A stretch of 64,000 nucleotides of DNA from Opitutales bacterium (GTDB taxonomy: Bacteria > Verrucomicrobiota > Verrucomicrobiia > Opitutales > UBA2995), in contig JAJDZZ010000074.1 of the NCBI GenBank assembly GCA_022824405.1, positions 105,677 to 169,676 of the forward strand. The letters are read 5' to 3'. A program made the position numbers and the translations under genes. Shown in pieces: positions 41,805 to 50,372 of this stretch. Each line of letters begins with the position of its first letter. Position 1 is the stretch's first letter. The notes beneath the pieces were generated by a model, which was not told the DNA's origin, did not search any database, and worked only from the letters and a program-made list of their open reading frames with translations.

Positions 41805-44800
41805 ATGAATATACTTTCAACCAACCGCTTTGAATTTACTTGGCTCCGGTTTGTCCGGATTTTTTTGGCATTCTGTCTGCCGCTTCTTGCCGCGCCGTTC
41901 CTGGCCGCCCAGGAAGAAGACGAAGAGGACATCTACGAATTGTCACCCTTCACCATAGAATCGACCGAGGATGTCGGCTATCTGGCTACCAGCACTATGG
42001 CGGGCACCCGGTTGCGAACCAACCTCAGGGACCTCGGATCGGCCATTCAAGTCATTACCTCCGAATTTCTCCGCGATACGGGCGTTACCGATAATGAGTC
42101 CCTGCTCGTCTACACTACCAATACGGAAATAGGCAGCGTTATGGGAAACTTCGCCGGGCTGGGGGACGACCGCTCCCTGAATGAGAGCAACTCCTTGCTG
42201 CGACCCAACACAACCAACCGCGTTCGGGGCCTCAATTCAGCCGACACCACCCGAAACTTTTTCCTGACCAATATTCCCTGGGACAACTACAATGTCGAGC
42301 GGGTCGATCTGCAACGGGGACCCAATTCCATACTTTTCGGACTCGGCAGCCCGGCGGGAATCATCAGCGCCAACCTCGATGGAGCCGTATTCTACGACAA
42401 AAACAAAGTGGAATTTCGTTTTGGCAGTTGGGGGTCTACCAGGCTCACGGGCAATTTTAACAAGGTGCTTCTGGAGGATGAATTGGCCGTTCGCCTGGCA
42501 TTCCTGAAAGATTCCGAAAATTTTCGGCAGAACCCCGCCTTCGAAAATGATGAACGTTTCTATGCCGCAATCAAGTGGGAGCCGAGGTTCCTGCAGACGG
42601 AATCGGCCAAAACCACCTTCACCGCGAATTTCGAAGATGGAGATGTCGTAGCCAACCGCCCACGGGTCACGCCTCCCCAGGATCAGGTTACACCCTGGTT
42701 TACGAGACTCAACCAGCAGGTTTACAATCCCCTGGAAGCCTACAATTACCGCGAGGACATACCGGGTTCCGGCGCGTTCGATGATGGAACCCCGGCTTTC
42801 AATCCATCGCTATTCGGCCTGTTCGGGGGCGCCCAGGTTTACTTTCCCGATCCGAATTCAGGCCAGCAGCACGGCCCCGCCCGCGTATCTGAATGGGAAT
42901 ACGCCGATCAAATGGGCCTTGGTCCGGACGGTACAGTCGATACAAACATTCAGCGCTTGCCCTTCTTCCGTTCAATGGGCATCGCAAGCTTTCCCGACTA
43001 CGCCTTACAAGCGGGATTGCCCTTCTCCGGTACCTTGGCTCCCTATAAGCAGCAGTCCCTCACCGACCGTTCGGTATTCGATTTCGTTAATCATATGATC
43101 GAGGGACCGAACAAGCGGGAATGGCGGGAATTCGAGGCTACGAATCTGAAATTGGCTCAGACTTTCCTTAATGGGAAGGCGGGTTTTGAGCTAGCCTACG
43201 ACCAACAGGATTATGAAGACCGCTCATTCAGGCCTTTTGGCCCGAATCCGACACTTTCGGTAGATATTCGGACTCACCTTCCCCTCCAACTCGAACCAAA
43301 TCCGAATGTCGGGCGTCCCTTCATCTACAACCGGACTCGGCACAATACAGGAGCCCGCCAGATCGACCGTGAAGCCCAACAGGCTACTGCCTTTATCGAT
43401 GTCGATTTTAAGGATTTCATGGGGGAATCCTGGTTTTCCAAGGTATTGGGACGTCACCGCTTCAGCGGTTTCGGCGCGAGGAACGATATCGAGACGCGCA
43501 ATCAAATTTACAGCTCCTACATCATAGAACGGGCCTTTGCGGAACATGGCTTTGGCAGAACGGACGTTGGCCAAGTCGACCGGGAGCTCATGTTGATGAG
43601 CTATCTCGGACCCGACATCAGGGGAGCCAGTTCACCGTTCGGCTTGAATATTCCGCCGGTAACCGCCCTGCAGGTTCCTGAACAGACGGGCATTTATCTA
43701 TTCGATTCGAATTGGAATGCCGTTGGAGTGGACCCGGGGGCGGAGTGGATACGCCCTTGGGATGCGGCGGTATCAACCCAATCTGAAAATCCGGCCAACT
43801 ACGTCGGTTTCAGAATGGGCGACTACGCGATCTTGAACGGGATGTCTGCCGAAGATGGCGCCCTCCACATTGAAAGAGCCGATCGTCAACTTGAAGAAAT
43901 CGATTCCACCGCCTTGATTTGGCAGGGCTACTTCTGGGATGGCGCGCTCGTGCCGACCTATGGATATCGCAAAGACAAAGCCGCCGCCTTCACCAGAAAT
44001 CTCGCAGCCGACGATAGGGCTCTCGACTTGACCGATGGCAGCTATGAACTGCCTTCGGCACCCAACAATGTGATCGAAGGCTCCACCGAATCCTGGAGTG
44101 TCGTTTTACATACGGACCCGTTCCTCCCCAACTTGCCGGCCAATGCCCAAATCAGCTTGTTTTACAACGAATCGGCCAACTTCCAACCCGCCGCGGGACG
44201 CGTCGACCATTTTGCTCGACCAATTGATCCTCCTAGTGGAGAGACCCAGGACTACGGCTTTGTCGTGAGCGCGTTCGACGGCAAGGTGAATTTGAAGGTC
44301 AACTGGTACGAAACGGCGGCCAAGAATGCCAGTTTCAATCTTGTCAACTATTGGTTTGTTGGATTCGTGGAGGCTCATGCCCTGAAAATTGCCAAACATT
44401 ATGAGGGGTATCTCAACGGCGATCCTGCATGGTCCAGTGATACGTGGATGTATCGCGCTCGGGATGGCCAAACCGAAGAAGAAGCCCTCGCCTTGCAACG
44501 CCAACACGTCGACCAGGTTTTGAACAATCTGCCTCCCCAGGAATTTTGGGATGCCTGGGGCATGGATCCCGTTAATGGATGGCAAACCCGCTGGAATGCC
44601 GGTGGCAACGTGCCGGTCGGTTTGACCAGCACTGCCGACACGGTTTCTAAAGGCCATGAATACGAATTGGTTGTTACCCCGACCGAAAATTGGAGGATTA
44701 TGCTCAACGTGGCCAAACAGACCGCCCAAAATTCCAATCTCGCCGGTTCCGTCAGGGAATGGATAGATGCCCGCAATGCCCATTGGGCATCCGGCGCTGG

Positions 44801-45299
44801 CGATATTCGCATGTGGTGGGGCGGAGGCGTCCAATCCATCAACACCCTTTGGAACTCCAGGACCTATTCCAATTACCTGCTCGCTTTGCAAAAGGAAGGC
44901 ACCAACATCCCTGAAATGCGCCCCTGGAGATTCAATCTCATTACCAATTATAATATCAGGGAGGGCATACTCCGGGGAGTCAATGCGGGTGGAAGCATCC
45001 GTTGGCAGGATAAGGTAGGCATAGGTTACCCCGTATATACGGATTCGGATGGCCAGGATAAATTCCGCGTCGACGATCCTTTCTGGGGTCCGAACGAATC
45101 CAACGTCGACCTGTGGCTCGGCTATTCCAGGAAGATCCTCTCCGACAGGTATCAATGGCGAATACAGTTGAATATTCGAAATGCATTCAGAGATGACGAT
45201 CTGATTCCCATCACCGTTCAAGGCCACGACGGCTCACCGGGCGCCTTCCGCATCCCGCCCCCCACGGCCTGGACGGTCACCAACACGCTTGAGTTCTAA
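41805..45299 (+). CDS. TonB-dependent outer-membrane receptor
   Basis: 1164 residues from ATG 41805. Signal peptide ending about residue 41 (LLAAPFLAAQ), an acidic stretch EEDEEDIYELSPFTI likely containing the TonB box, a plug domain (AGTRLRTNLRDLGSAIQVIT, VERVDLQRGPNSILFGLGSP), and a long beta-barrel ending in the aromatic ...TVTNTLEF. This is the verrucomicrobial form of the family. It would import oligosaccharides released outside; the LacI operator before it and the flanking sulfatase and hydrolase support a sulfated-glycan ligand. The earlier frame start at 41709 overlaps the operator and is rejected. Confidence 0.93.
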   Translation: MNILSTNRFEFTWLRFVRIFLAFCLPLLAAPFLAAQEEDEEDIYELSPFTIESTEDVGYLATSTMAGTRLRTNLRDLGSAIQVITSEFLRDTGVTDNESLLVYTTNTEIGSVMGNFAGLGDDRSLNESNSLLRPNTTNRVRGLNSADTTRNFFLTNIPWDNYNVERVDLQRGPNSILFGLGSPAGIISANLDGAVFYDKNKVEFRFGSWGSTRLTGNFNKVLLEDELAVRLAFLKDSENFRQNPAFENDERFYAAIKWEPRFLQTESAKTTFTANFEDGDVVANRPRVTPPQDQVTPWFTRLNQQVYNPLEAYNYREDIPGSGAFDDGTPAFNPSLFGLFGGAQVYFPDPNSGQQHGPARVSEWEYADQMGLGPDGTVDTNIQRLPFFRSMGIASFPDYALQAGLPFSGTLAPYKQQSLTDRSVFDFVNHMIEGPNKREWREFEATNLKLAQTFLNGKAGFELAYDQQDYEDRSFRPFGPNPTLSVDIRTHLPLQLEPNPNVGRPFIYNRTRHNTGARQIDREAQQATAFIDVDFKDFMGESWFSKVLGRHRFSGFGARNDIETRNQIYSSYIIERAFAEHGFGRTDVGQVDRELMLMSYLGPDIRGASSPFGLNIPPVTALQVPEQTGIYLFDSNWNAVGVDPGAEWIRPWDAAVSTQSENPANYVGFRMGDYAILNGMSAEDGALHIERADRQLEEIDSTALIWQGYFWDGALVPTYGYRKDKAAAFTRNLAADDRALDLTDGSYELPSAPNNVIEGSTESWSVVLHTDPFLPNLPANAQISLFYNESANFQPAAGRVDHFARPIDPPSGETQDYGFVVSAFDGKVNLKVNWYETAAKNASFNLVNYWFVGFVEAHALKIAKHYEGYLNGDPAWSSDTWMYRARDGQTEEEALALQRQHVDQVLNNLPPQEFWDAWGMDPVNGWQTRWNAGGNVPVGLTSTADTVSKGHEYELVVTPTENWRIMLNVAKQTAQNSNLAGSVREWIDARNAHWASGAGDIRMWWGGGVQSINTLWNSRTYSNYLLALQKEGTNIPEMRPWRFNLITNYNIREGILRGVNAGGSIRWQDKVGIGYPVYTDSDGQDKFRVDDPFWGPNESNVDLWLGYSRKILSDRYQWRIQLNIRNAFRDDDLIPITVQGHDGSPGAFRIPPPTAWTVTNTLEF

Positions 45300-45334
45300 C
45301 CCGGATGTATCACTTACCGAGCGAATGCGACATC

Positions 45335-45385
45335 CCCCAAATTCGTCGCGAGCGAACGGAGGACGAGTTTCGTTGGGGTTATTTA
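45335..45385 (+). terminator. Probable terminator after the TonB receptor
   Basis: CCCCAA (45335-45340) pairs with TTGGGG (45373-45378), with an inner TCGTC/GACGA pairing (45343-45347/45362-45366), followed by TTATTTATT. The interrupted stem makes it moderate. Confidence 0.45.
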
Positions 45386-45489
45386 TTGTAATCGTGCATG
45401 CCAATGCAGGATTTAAGAATTGACCCCTTTCTCCTGGACTCAAACCCCCCAATCTGCGCCTTGATCAAATTACATTGAGATAAATTGCG

Positions 45490-46689
45490 ATGGAATACAA
45501 AGGTGACTCCCCAAGCCGGTCGGTTGGCCGAAGAGCTTTTATTAGAGACAGTATGACATTGTTTGCCGGCCTGAGTTTGGGTTCGGCCAGGCTCATGTCT
45601 CAAGTAACGGCGACCCAAGGAGATACCACTCAAATTGAACCGGAAGGCTTTTTCACACTCGGAAAGGAAAATGGACACTGGTGGTTGATTACTCCTGAGG
45701 GCAAACCGTTCTTTTCCATGGGGCTGAATCATATCGACCCCGCCAGCCTGCGATACCCGGAAAACATAGACATCTGGCGCGAGAAATACGGAGGCAGCAC
45801 CCTTCGCTGGATCCGGGAATCCCTCGTCCCAAACCTGAGATCCTGGGGCTTCAATACGGTCGGATGGGTGCAAGAGGTGACGGTGCGCCAATGGCGGCAT
45901 TCCCGAGCCTTTACCGTGGACGAATACCGCGCGTTGGAAATGCCCTATTGTCACCTGCTACCCTTCACCGAGTCCCACCAGTGGGAAAAGCATACGGTTC
46001 ATTACGACTTCCGGAGCGAGGACTGGAAAGAGTGGTGCGACTACGTAGCCAGGGATCAATGTGCCGAACTGAGTGACGACCCTAACCTGATAGGGTATTT
46101 CTACAGCGATTGCCCAACCTGGATTCACCACCGGGACAGGAACGAGTGGCGGGGTCCGATCTTCGATCCGGATCGTCTCAAAACCGAGGCCGGCCGCAAA
46201 GAACTGACCGAGTTGGCTCACAGCTACTATAAGACTACTCACGATGCCATCCGTCGCTACGACAAACACCATTTGATCCTGGGCGACCGCTACGAAGCCA
46301 ATGCCCCCATCGCCATGGAAGTCATTCAGGCCGCGTTGCCGTTTGTCGACGTGCTTTCCTTCCAGGACTTCCAGGATCCCGTGAACCATTTGAAAGAGTG
46401 GTATGAGAAGACGGGAAAACCGGTGCTGCTGGCCGATGCTGCCAGGATGAAATGGGATACCGTTCCGGGTGAGTTTACTCGCAACGAAGGCGCATGGTAT
46501 GCCGAAACACTGGCGGGGTTATTCAAAAATCCGGGATGTATCGGCTTTCATCTCTGCGGAGCCTACCAACGCAATAAGGCACGGCGCTACGGATTGCTCG
46601 ATGAAAGGGAAAATCCCGATTCGGAGCACGTGGAAGTAATGAAGGCAGCCAATCAACGGATCACGAAATTGCTGGAAAACCAGATTTAA
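45490..46689 (+). CDS. Putative secreted glycoside hydrolase (TIM-barrel, agarase-like)
   Basis: 399 residues. Tat-type signal GRRAFIRDSMTLFAGLSLGS at about residues 13-32. The mature start GFFTLGKENGHWWLITPEGK then PFFSMGLNHID resembles the beginning of beta-agarase and related clan GH-A enzymes, where the product/substrate is galactan-like; LRSWGFNTVGW and LIGYFYSDCPTW are typical barrel strands, and YEANAPIAMEV and FQDFQDP lie where the catalytic region would be. I could not assign acid/base and nucleophile with confidence. It follows the TonB receptor by 190 bp and fits a sulfated-galactan locus. Confidence 0.6.
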   Translation: MEYKGDSPSRSVGRRAFIRDSMTLFAGLSLGSARLMSQVTATQGDTTQIEPEGFFTLGKENGHWWLITPEGKPFFSMGLNHIDPASLRYPENIDIWREKYGGSTLRWIRESLVPNLRSWGFNTVGWVQEVTVRQWRHSRAFTVDEYRALEMPYCHLLPFTESHQWEKHTVHYDFRSEDWKEWCDYVARDQCAELSDDPNLIGYFYSDCPTWIHHRDRNEWRGPIFDPDRLKTEAGRKELTELAHSYYKTTHDAIRRYDKHHLILGDRYEANAPIAMEVIQAALPFVDVLSFQDFQDPVNHLKEWYEKTGKPVLLADAARMKWDTVPGEFTRNEGAWYAETLAGLFKNPGCIGFHLCGAYQRNKARRYGLLDERENPDSEHVEVMKAANQRITKLLENQI

Positions 46690-46711
46690 CCCTTCTTCCG
46701 CTTTATTCCGA

Positions 46712-48061
46712 TTAGAGAATTTTGGTCGTTCCGGGGACGGCTACGGGATCGACAGACAGGTCGCCGAACTCATAACTCCCCGGCCTGAGGTCCAGGGCGG
46801 ATCGCTGCATCGCCCAATCCCATTTCATGCTTCGCCCCGTGTAGGCTGCCATGCGGCCGGCAATAGCGCTCAGGGTGCTGCGGGCTACTTGCCCGGCTTC
46901 ATTGAAGCCGTCTCCATTGCGAATGCTTTCGATGAGGACCACATGCTCCTGCACATACGGATCCACGTTTGGTCCATCGTACTCGTAAGGATTTTCGCCG
47001 ATGATCCGACCGCTGCTGCCGTCGAGATATACTTGGCCCTTTGTTCCGACCAGACGTTCGGAGACATTATGGGAAGCGCCGGTCTGTTGCCGGCACATGC
47101 TGGAGACGCGCACCTCGTTCTCGAATTCGAACTCGTTGGCGAAATGATCGTAGCCATTTCCGTATTGAGGTTGCACGCGTTCCTGCCGGCCGCCGCAGCC
47201 CATTACCATGACAGGATTGGAACCGAGCGCCCAGTGAATGATGTCGATGTTGTGAACGTGCTGTTCGCAAACGTGATCACCGGAAAGCCAGACATGGAAC
47301 AACCAGTTGCGGCATTGGTATTCCATATCGCTCCACTCACCGGTCTGGTATTTATCCCAGTACCTCTTGGCGTCTTCGACCCAAAGGGGTCCCATGTTCC
47401 AATAACACTGGCCGGCTACGATTTCTCCGATGGCGCCGTCCTGCACCCGCTTGATGATTTCCCGGTAATGGTTTTGGTGCCGCCGCTGAGTGCCCGCCAC
47501 GACGGAAAGGTTCTTTCGTTTCGATTCCTCGGCAGCCGCCATGATTCTGCGGATACCGACTGGGTCCACCGCCACCGGTTTCTCCATGAACACGTGCACC
47601 CCTGCTTTGACCGCGGCTTCGAAATGTTCCGGTCGAAAGTGGGGTGGGGTAGCCAGGATTACCATATCGATACCGGAGTCGATCACCTTTTGAAAGGAAT
47701 CGAAGCCGGTGAAACGGCGCTCCTCGGGCACATCCATTTTCATGGAGAGGGACGGGAAGGAGGAACGATCGTAGCGTCCTTCGGCGCCGCTGCTGAGCAT
47801 GCTGTGGCTGGCCTCGATCTGATCCGGGAAGAGATCACCCATGGCCCAAAGCTTTACCGGGTATTCCGTGGCGGTGAGGGCCTGCATGGCAGCGCCGCTG
47901 CCGCGGCCCCCGCAACCGACAAGACCGATTTTCAGTTCGTCGCTGCCCGCCGCGTAAGCCCCCTGTCGCAAGGCGGAGGTCAACGCCGCTCCCGAGGCAG
48001 TCAGGGCGGAATTCCGGATAAAGGATCGGCGGCTCATGGAAGAAAATTTCTCAGATCTCAT
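46712..48061 (-). CDS. Gfo/Idh/MocA-family oxidoreductase, Tat-exported
   Basis: 449 residues from ATG 48061. Twin-arginine signal SRRSFIRNSALTASGAALTS. Rossmann motif IGLVGCGGRGSGAAMQAL and the conserved HVFMEKPVAVDPVGIRRIM, with the substrate-side CEQHVHNIDIIHWAL. Family members oxidise or interconvert sugars and inositols with tightly bound NAD; exported Tat forms are common in PVC bacteria and some act as glycosidases. Convergent with the putative hydrolase gene, 22 bp apart. Alternatives for the start are ATG 48118 and 48037. Confidence 0.88.
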   Translation of the reverse strand: MRSEKFSSMSRRSFIRNSALTASGAALTSALRQGAYAAGSDELKIGLVGCGGRGSGAAMQALTATEYPVKLWAMGDLFPDQIEASHSMLSSGAEGRYDRSSFPSLSMKMDVPEERRFTGFDSFQKVIDSGIDMVILATPPHFRPEHFEAAVKAGVHVFMEKPVAVDPVGIRRIMAAAEESKRKNLSVVAGTQRRHQNHYREIIKRVQDGAIGEIVAGQCYWNMGPLWVEDAKRYWDKYQTGEWSDMEYQCRNWLFHVWLSGDHVCEQHVHNIDIIHWALGSNPVMVMGCGGRQERVQPQYGNGYDHFANEFEFENEVRVSSMCRQQTGASHNVSERLVGTKGQVYLDGSSGRIIGENPYEYDGPNVDPYVQEHVVLIESIRNGDGFNEAGQVARSTLSAIAGRMAAYTGRSMKWDWAMQRSALDLRPGSYEFGDLSVDPVAVPGTTKIL

Positions 48062-48178
48062 AGCGCTATTGGCTTTCGGTTTAGTTTTTTTTGGTAAGTG
48101 AAGGGCGTCCTTGGACACCAGATGGAAAATGTGAAGGGGAAAGCGTAGTTGCTACGCCGGGGAGGGCAAGCAGGGAAA

Positions 48179-48530
48179 GGCGCCTTTGGCGCCAATGAGG
48201 AATTAGGAATTAGGAATGAGAAGAGTTGCTCAGATTTCTTAGAACCTTGATCTTGATCGTGATCGTGATCGAATTGGAAACATGGATGAACAGGATGCAC
48301 AGGATTTGGGATTAACCACGGATTAAACGGACAAACGCGGATGGGAGAAAATCATTCGGATTTCCTGCTGAAGGAGGACAGCGGGATGAACCAAATTATG
48401 GTTATATTTTTTGTGCTCTTTGCGCTCTTTCGCGGCTATTCCTCATTCCTCAGGGAATTTTGGTCAAGGTCATAAGGAATCCTAGAATCTCAGCAAATTC
48501 AGCCTTCAGCCTTTAACCTTCAACTTTTTT
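48179..48530. repeat. Composite element 7 (B-D-P-F ... E-B-C reversed), runs into a coding sequence
   Basis: Hairpin GGCGCC-TTT-GGCGCC (48179-48193), AATGAGGAATTAGGAATTAG, D with GATC units (48246-48271), P CATGGATGAACAGGATGCAC (48280-48299), F ATTAACCACGGATTAAACGG (48311-48330), then reversed E-like GCTCTTTGCGCTCTTTCGC, reversed B TATTCCTCATTCCTCAGG, and reversed C TTCAGCCTTCAGCCTTTAAC (48499-48518). The last part encodes the C-terminus and stop of the adjacent dehydrogenase gene. Upstream at 48142-48160 lies a GCGTAGTTGCTACGC hairpin. Confidence 0.85.
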
Positions 48531-49978
48531 ACGGGGGTGAGGCGCAGGATCATGCCTCTTTGGTCGATCAGCACATAGAGGGCGCCATCGGGACCGGTAC
48601 GGATATCCCGGACGCGCCCGGATTCCCGCAGGATGACTTCTTCTTTGACAACTTCGTGTCCGTCAAGGACGAGACGGACGATTTGCTGGTGTTTCAGGAA
48701 GCCCACCAGGAGGTTGTTTTTCCAGGCGGGGAAAAGAGGACTGGTTGAGAATTCGATGCCGCAAACGGCGGGCGAGGGAATCCAGAAGTGAACGGGTTCG
48801 ACCATGCCGGGCAACGACTTGTATGGAGTTTGTACCGTCCCGTCGCGATCGAGTCCCTTGGTAGCCAGCGGCCAGCCATAGTTTGCGCCCGCTATGAGGA
48901 CATTGAGTTCATCCCCTCCCATGGGCCCGTGTTCCGAGGACCAGATTTCTTTGGTTTCCGGGTGGAGGGCCAAGCCTTGGGCGTTGCGGGTACCGTAGGC
49001 GTAGACGAGGGGAAGGACCCCGTAGCGTTCCAGGGAGTTATAGGGATTGGAATCGACGGGTCGTCCGTCGTCGTGCATCCGAAGAAATTTACCCTCCGGC
49101 CGGGAGAGGTTCTGGGAGTCGAGCAAACGCCCGCGATCGCCGATAGACAGGTAAAGCATGTCGTTTTGGTCGAAAAGCAGGCGGGCTCCCATGTGATCGT
49201 AAATTGGGGTGTAGTCCTCCGGCCGGGGATCGTAGACAACCTCTTCATCGACCCACTCGTGATTGCGCAGACGACCCCGAAGGATGCGGGTAGAACAACG
49301 CCGGTTGATTTCGCCGGGAACGATTTCATCGACTTCATGAACATAACAGAGGTAGATCCATCCGTTCTCGGCGTAGTCGGGATGGAGGGCGACGTCCAGG
49401 TAGCCAAAGGGTTCGCCCGAGGGTCGTGTGGCAGGTTTGGGTGTATTGGCGATGGGCCGTGGGTCCACCTTTCCATCGGTCAGAAGGCGCAGTCGGCCCG
49501 AATATTCGGAAAACAAGGCCATGCCATCATTGAGGAATTCGATTCCCCACGGTCGCTCCAGGCCTTCGGCCAGGACCTCAACCTTTAGGGTGTAATGTTC
49601 GGTTTCGGAAACGGGTTTGGGCGGTGGCGGCTCCACTCCGGACTTGGCTTCCCGGTCCAGGATGTATTGGAGGACGGCATCGATCTGATCGTCATTCAGA
49701 ACGGCGCCCCAGGCAATCATCTGGGTCCCGATGATGCCGAATTTGATGTTATTGTGACGCAGGTTGTAGGATGCGCCGAAATTCCACATGCCATCGAGGA
49801 AACTGGAAAACTGGCCGCCCTCCAGATTGGGACCATGGCATTGTGCGCAATAGGTGGCGTAGATTTCTGCCCCCTCTTTGTGATCCTGGCCCCGGACAAA
49901 TGGAGAGGCCAGCATGGCCAAGATCAGGCCAAGGAGAATGCCGTTGGTAACCGGATCTGGTCGAGAAGGGGAAAACAT
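48506..49978 (-). CDS. Cytochrome c-linked PQQ-dependent sugar dehydrogenase (Glc/Sorbosone type)
   Basis: 490 residues from ATG 49978 (ATG 50005 also possible). Signal peptide (ILLGLILAMLASPFVRG), cytochrome c with CAQCH at 44-48, then a six-bladed soluble glucose-dehydrogenase-like propeller: LERPWGIEFLNDGMALFSEY, YLDVALHPDYAENGWIYL, LYLSIGDRG, AYGTRNAQGLALHPETKEIW and SEHGPMGGDELNVL, which correspond to PQQ/Ca-binding strands of the GSDH family. It oxidises an aldose or similar with electrons passing to the haem. The final residues VKKLKVKG and the stop are encoded by reversed repeat module C, so the natural C-terminus has been replaced or extended. Confidence 0.85.
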   Translation of the reverse strand: MFSPSRPDPVTNGILLGLILAMLASPFVRGQDHKEGAEIYATYCAQCHGPNLEGGQFSSFLDGMWNFGASYNLRHNNIKFGIIGTQMIAWGAVLNDDQIDAVLQYILDREAKSGVEPPPPKPVSETEHYTLKVEVLAEGLERPWGIEFLNDGMALFSEYSGRLRLLTDGKVDPRPIANTPKPATRPSGEPFGYLDVALHPDYAENGWIYLCYVHEVDEIVPGEINRRCSTRILRGRLRNHEWVDEEVVYDPRPEDYTPIYDHMGARLLFDQNDMLYLSIGDRGRLLDSQNLSRPEGKFLRMHDDGRPVDSNPYNSLERYGVLPLVYAYGTRNAQGLALHPETKEIWSSEHGPMGGDELNVLIAGANYGWPLATKGLDRDGTVQTPYKSLPGMVEPVHFWIPSPAVCGIEFSTSPLFPAWKNNLLVGFLKHQQIVRLVLDGHEVVKEEVILRESGRVRDIRTGPDGALYVLIDQRGMILRLTPVKKLKVKG

Positions 49979-50011
49979 AAGGCAACAATTACGGTTTCTT
50001 ATCAAGTATGT

Positions 50012-50372
50012 CTACCCTCTTCCTGCAGTTCTCTCAATCACCATCCCAGGAAAATCGAGCTCTTTCCAAGATTTACTCCACCTCCCCCGCCAACTCCCAA
50101 ATCGAAACATTCCTAATTCTTCATTGGCGCGCCTCAGCGCGCCTCTGTGCCATCCTGTTGCCGTCCTGTCACGCCGTAGCTTTTGGCGTAGGCGGAAGGC
50201 ATCAAGCGAAGCGTTGTTATAAATCAAATCCTGTTCATCTTGTTCATCCATGTTTTTTCCTCAGAATCTCCGAACTCTTCCATACCAGCATCTAGAATCC
50301 AGCATCGAGCATCCAGAACCTCATTCCTCATTCCTCATTCCTAATTCCTAATTCGCGCCCTTGGGCGCTTCC
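50012..50372. repeat. Composite element 8 (J, B, N, P, B all in reverse), runs into a coding sequence
   Basis: TCACCATCCCAGGAAAAT (50038-50055; shares CACCATCCCAGGAAAAT with 20335-20351), J copy 50062-50119, reversed B with hairpin GGCGCGCC-TCA-GCGCGCC (50126-50143), N CCTGTCACGCCGTAGC...GGCGGAAGG (50165-50199), reversed P AAATCCTGTTCATC... (50226-50252), AATCCAGCATCGAGCATCCA (50297-50316), and reversed B TTCCTCATTCCTCATTCCTA with hairpin GCGCCC-TT-GGGCGC (50355-50368). The right end encodes the tail of the TPR gene. Confidence 0.82.

Noticed and set aside
46889..48097. 402-codon plus-strand frame opposite the Gfo/Idh/MocA gene
   Set aside because: Antisense shadow; the minus-strand protein has a Tat signal and family motifs.
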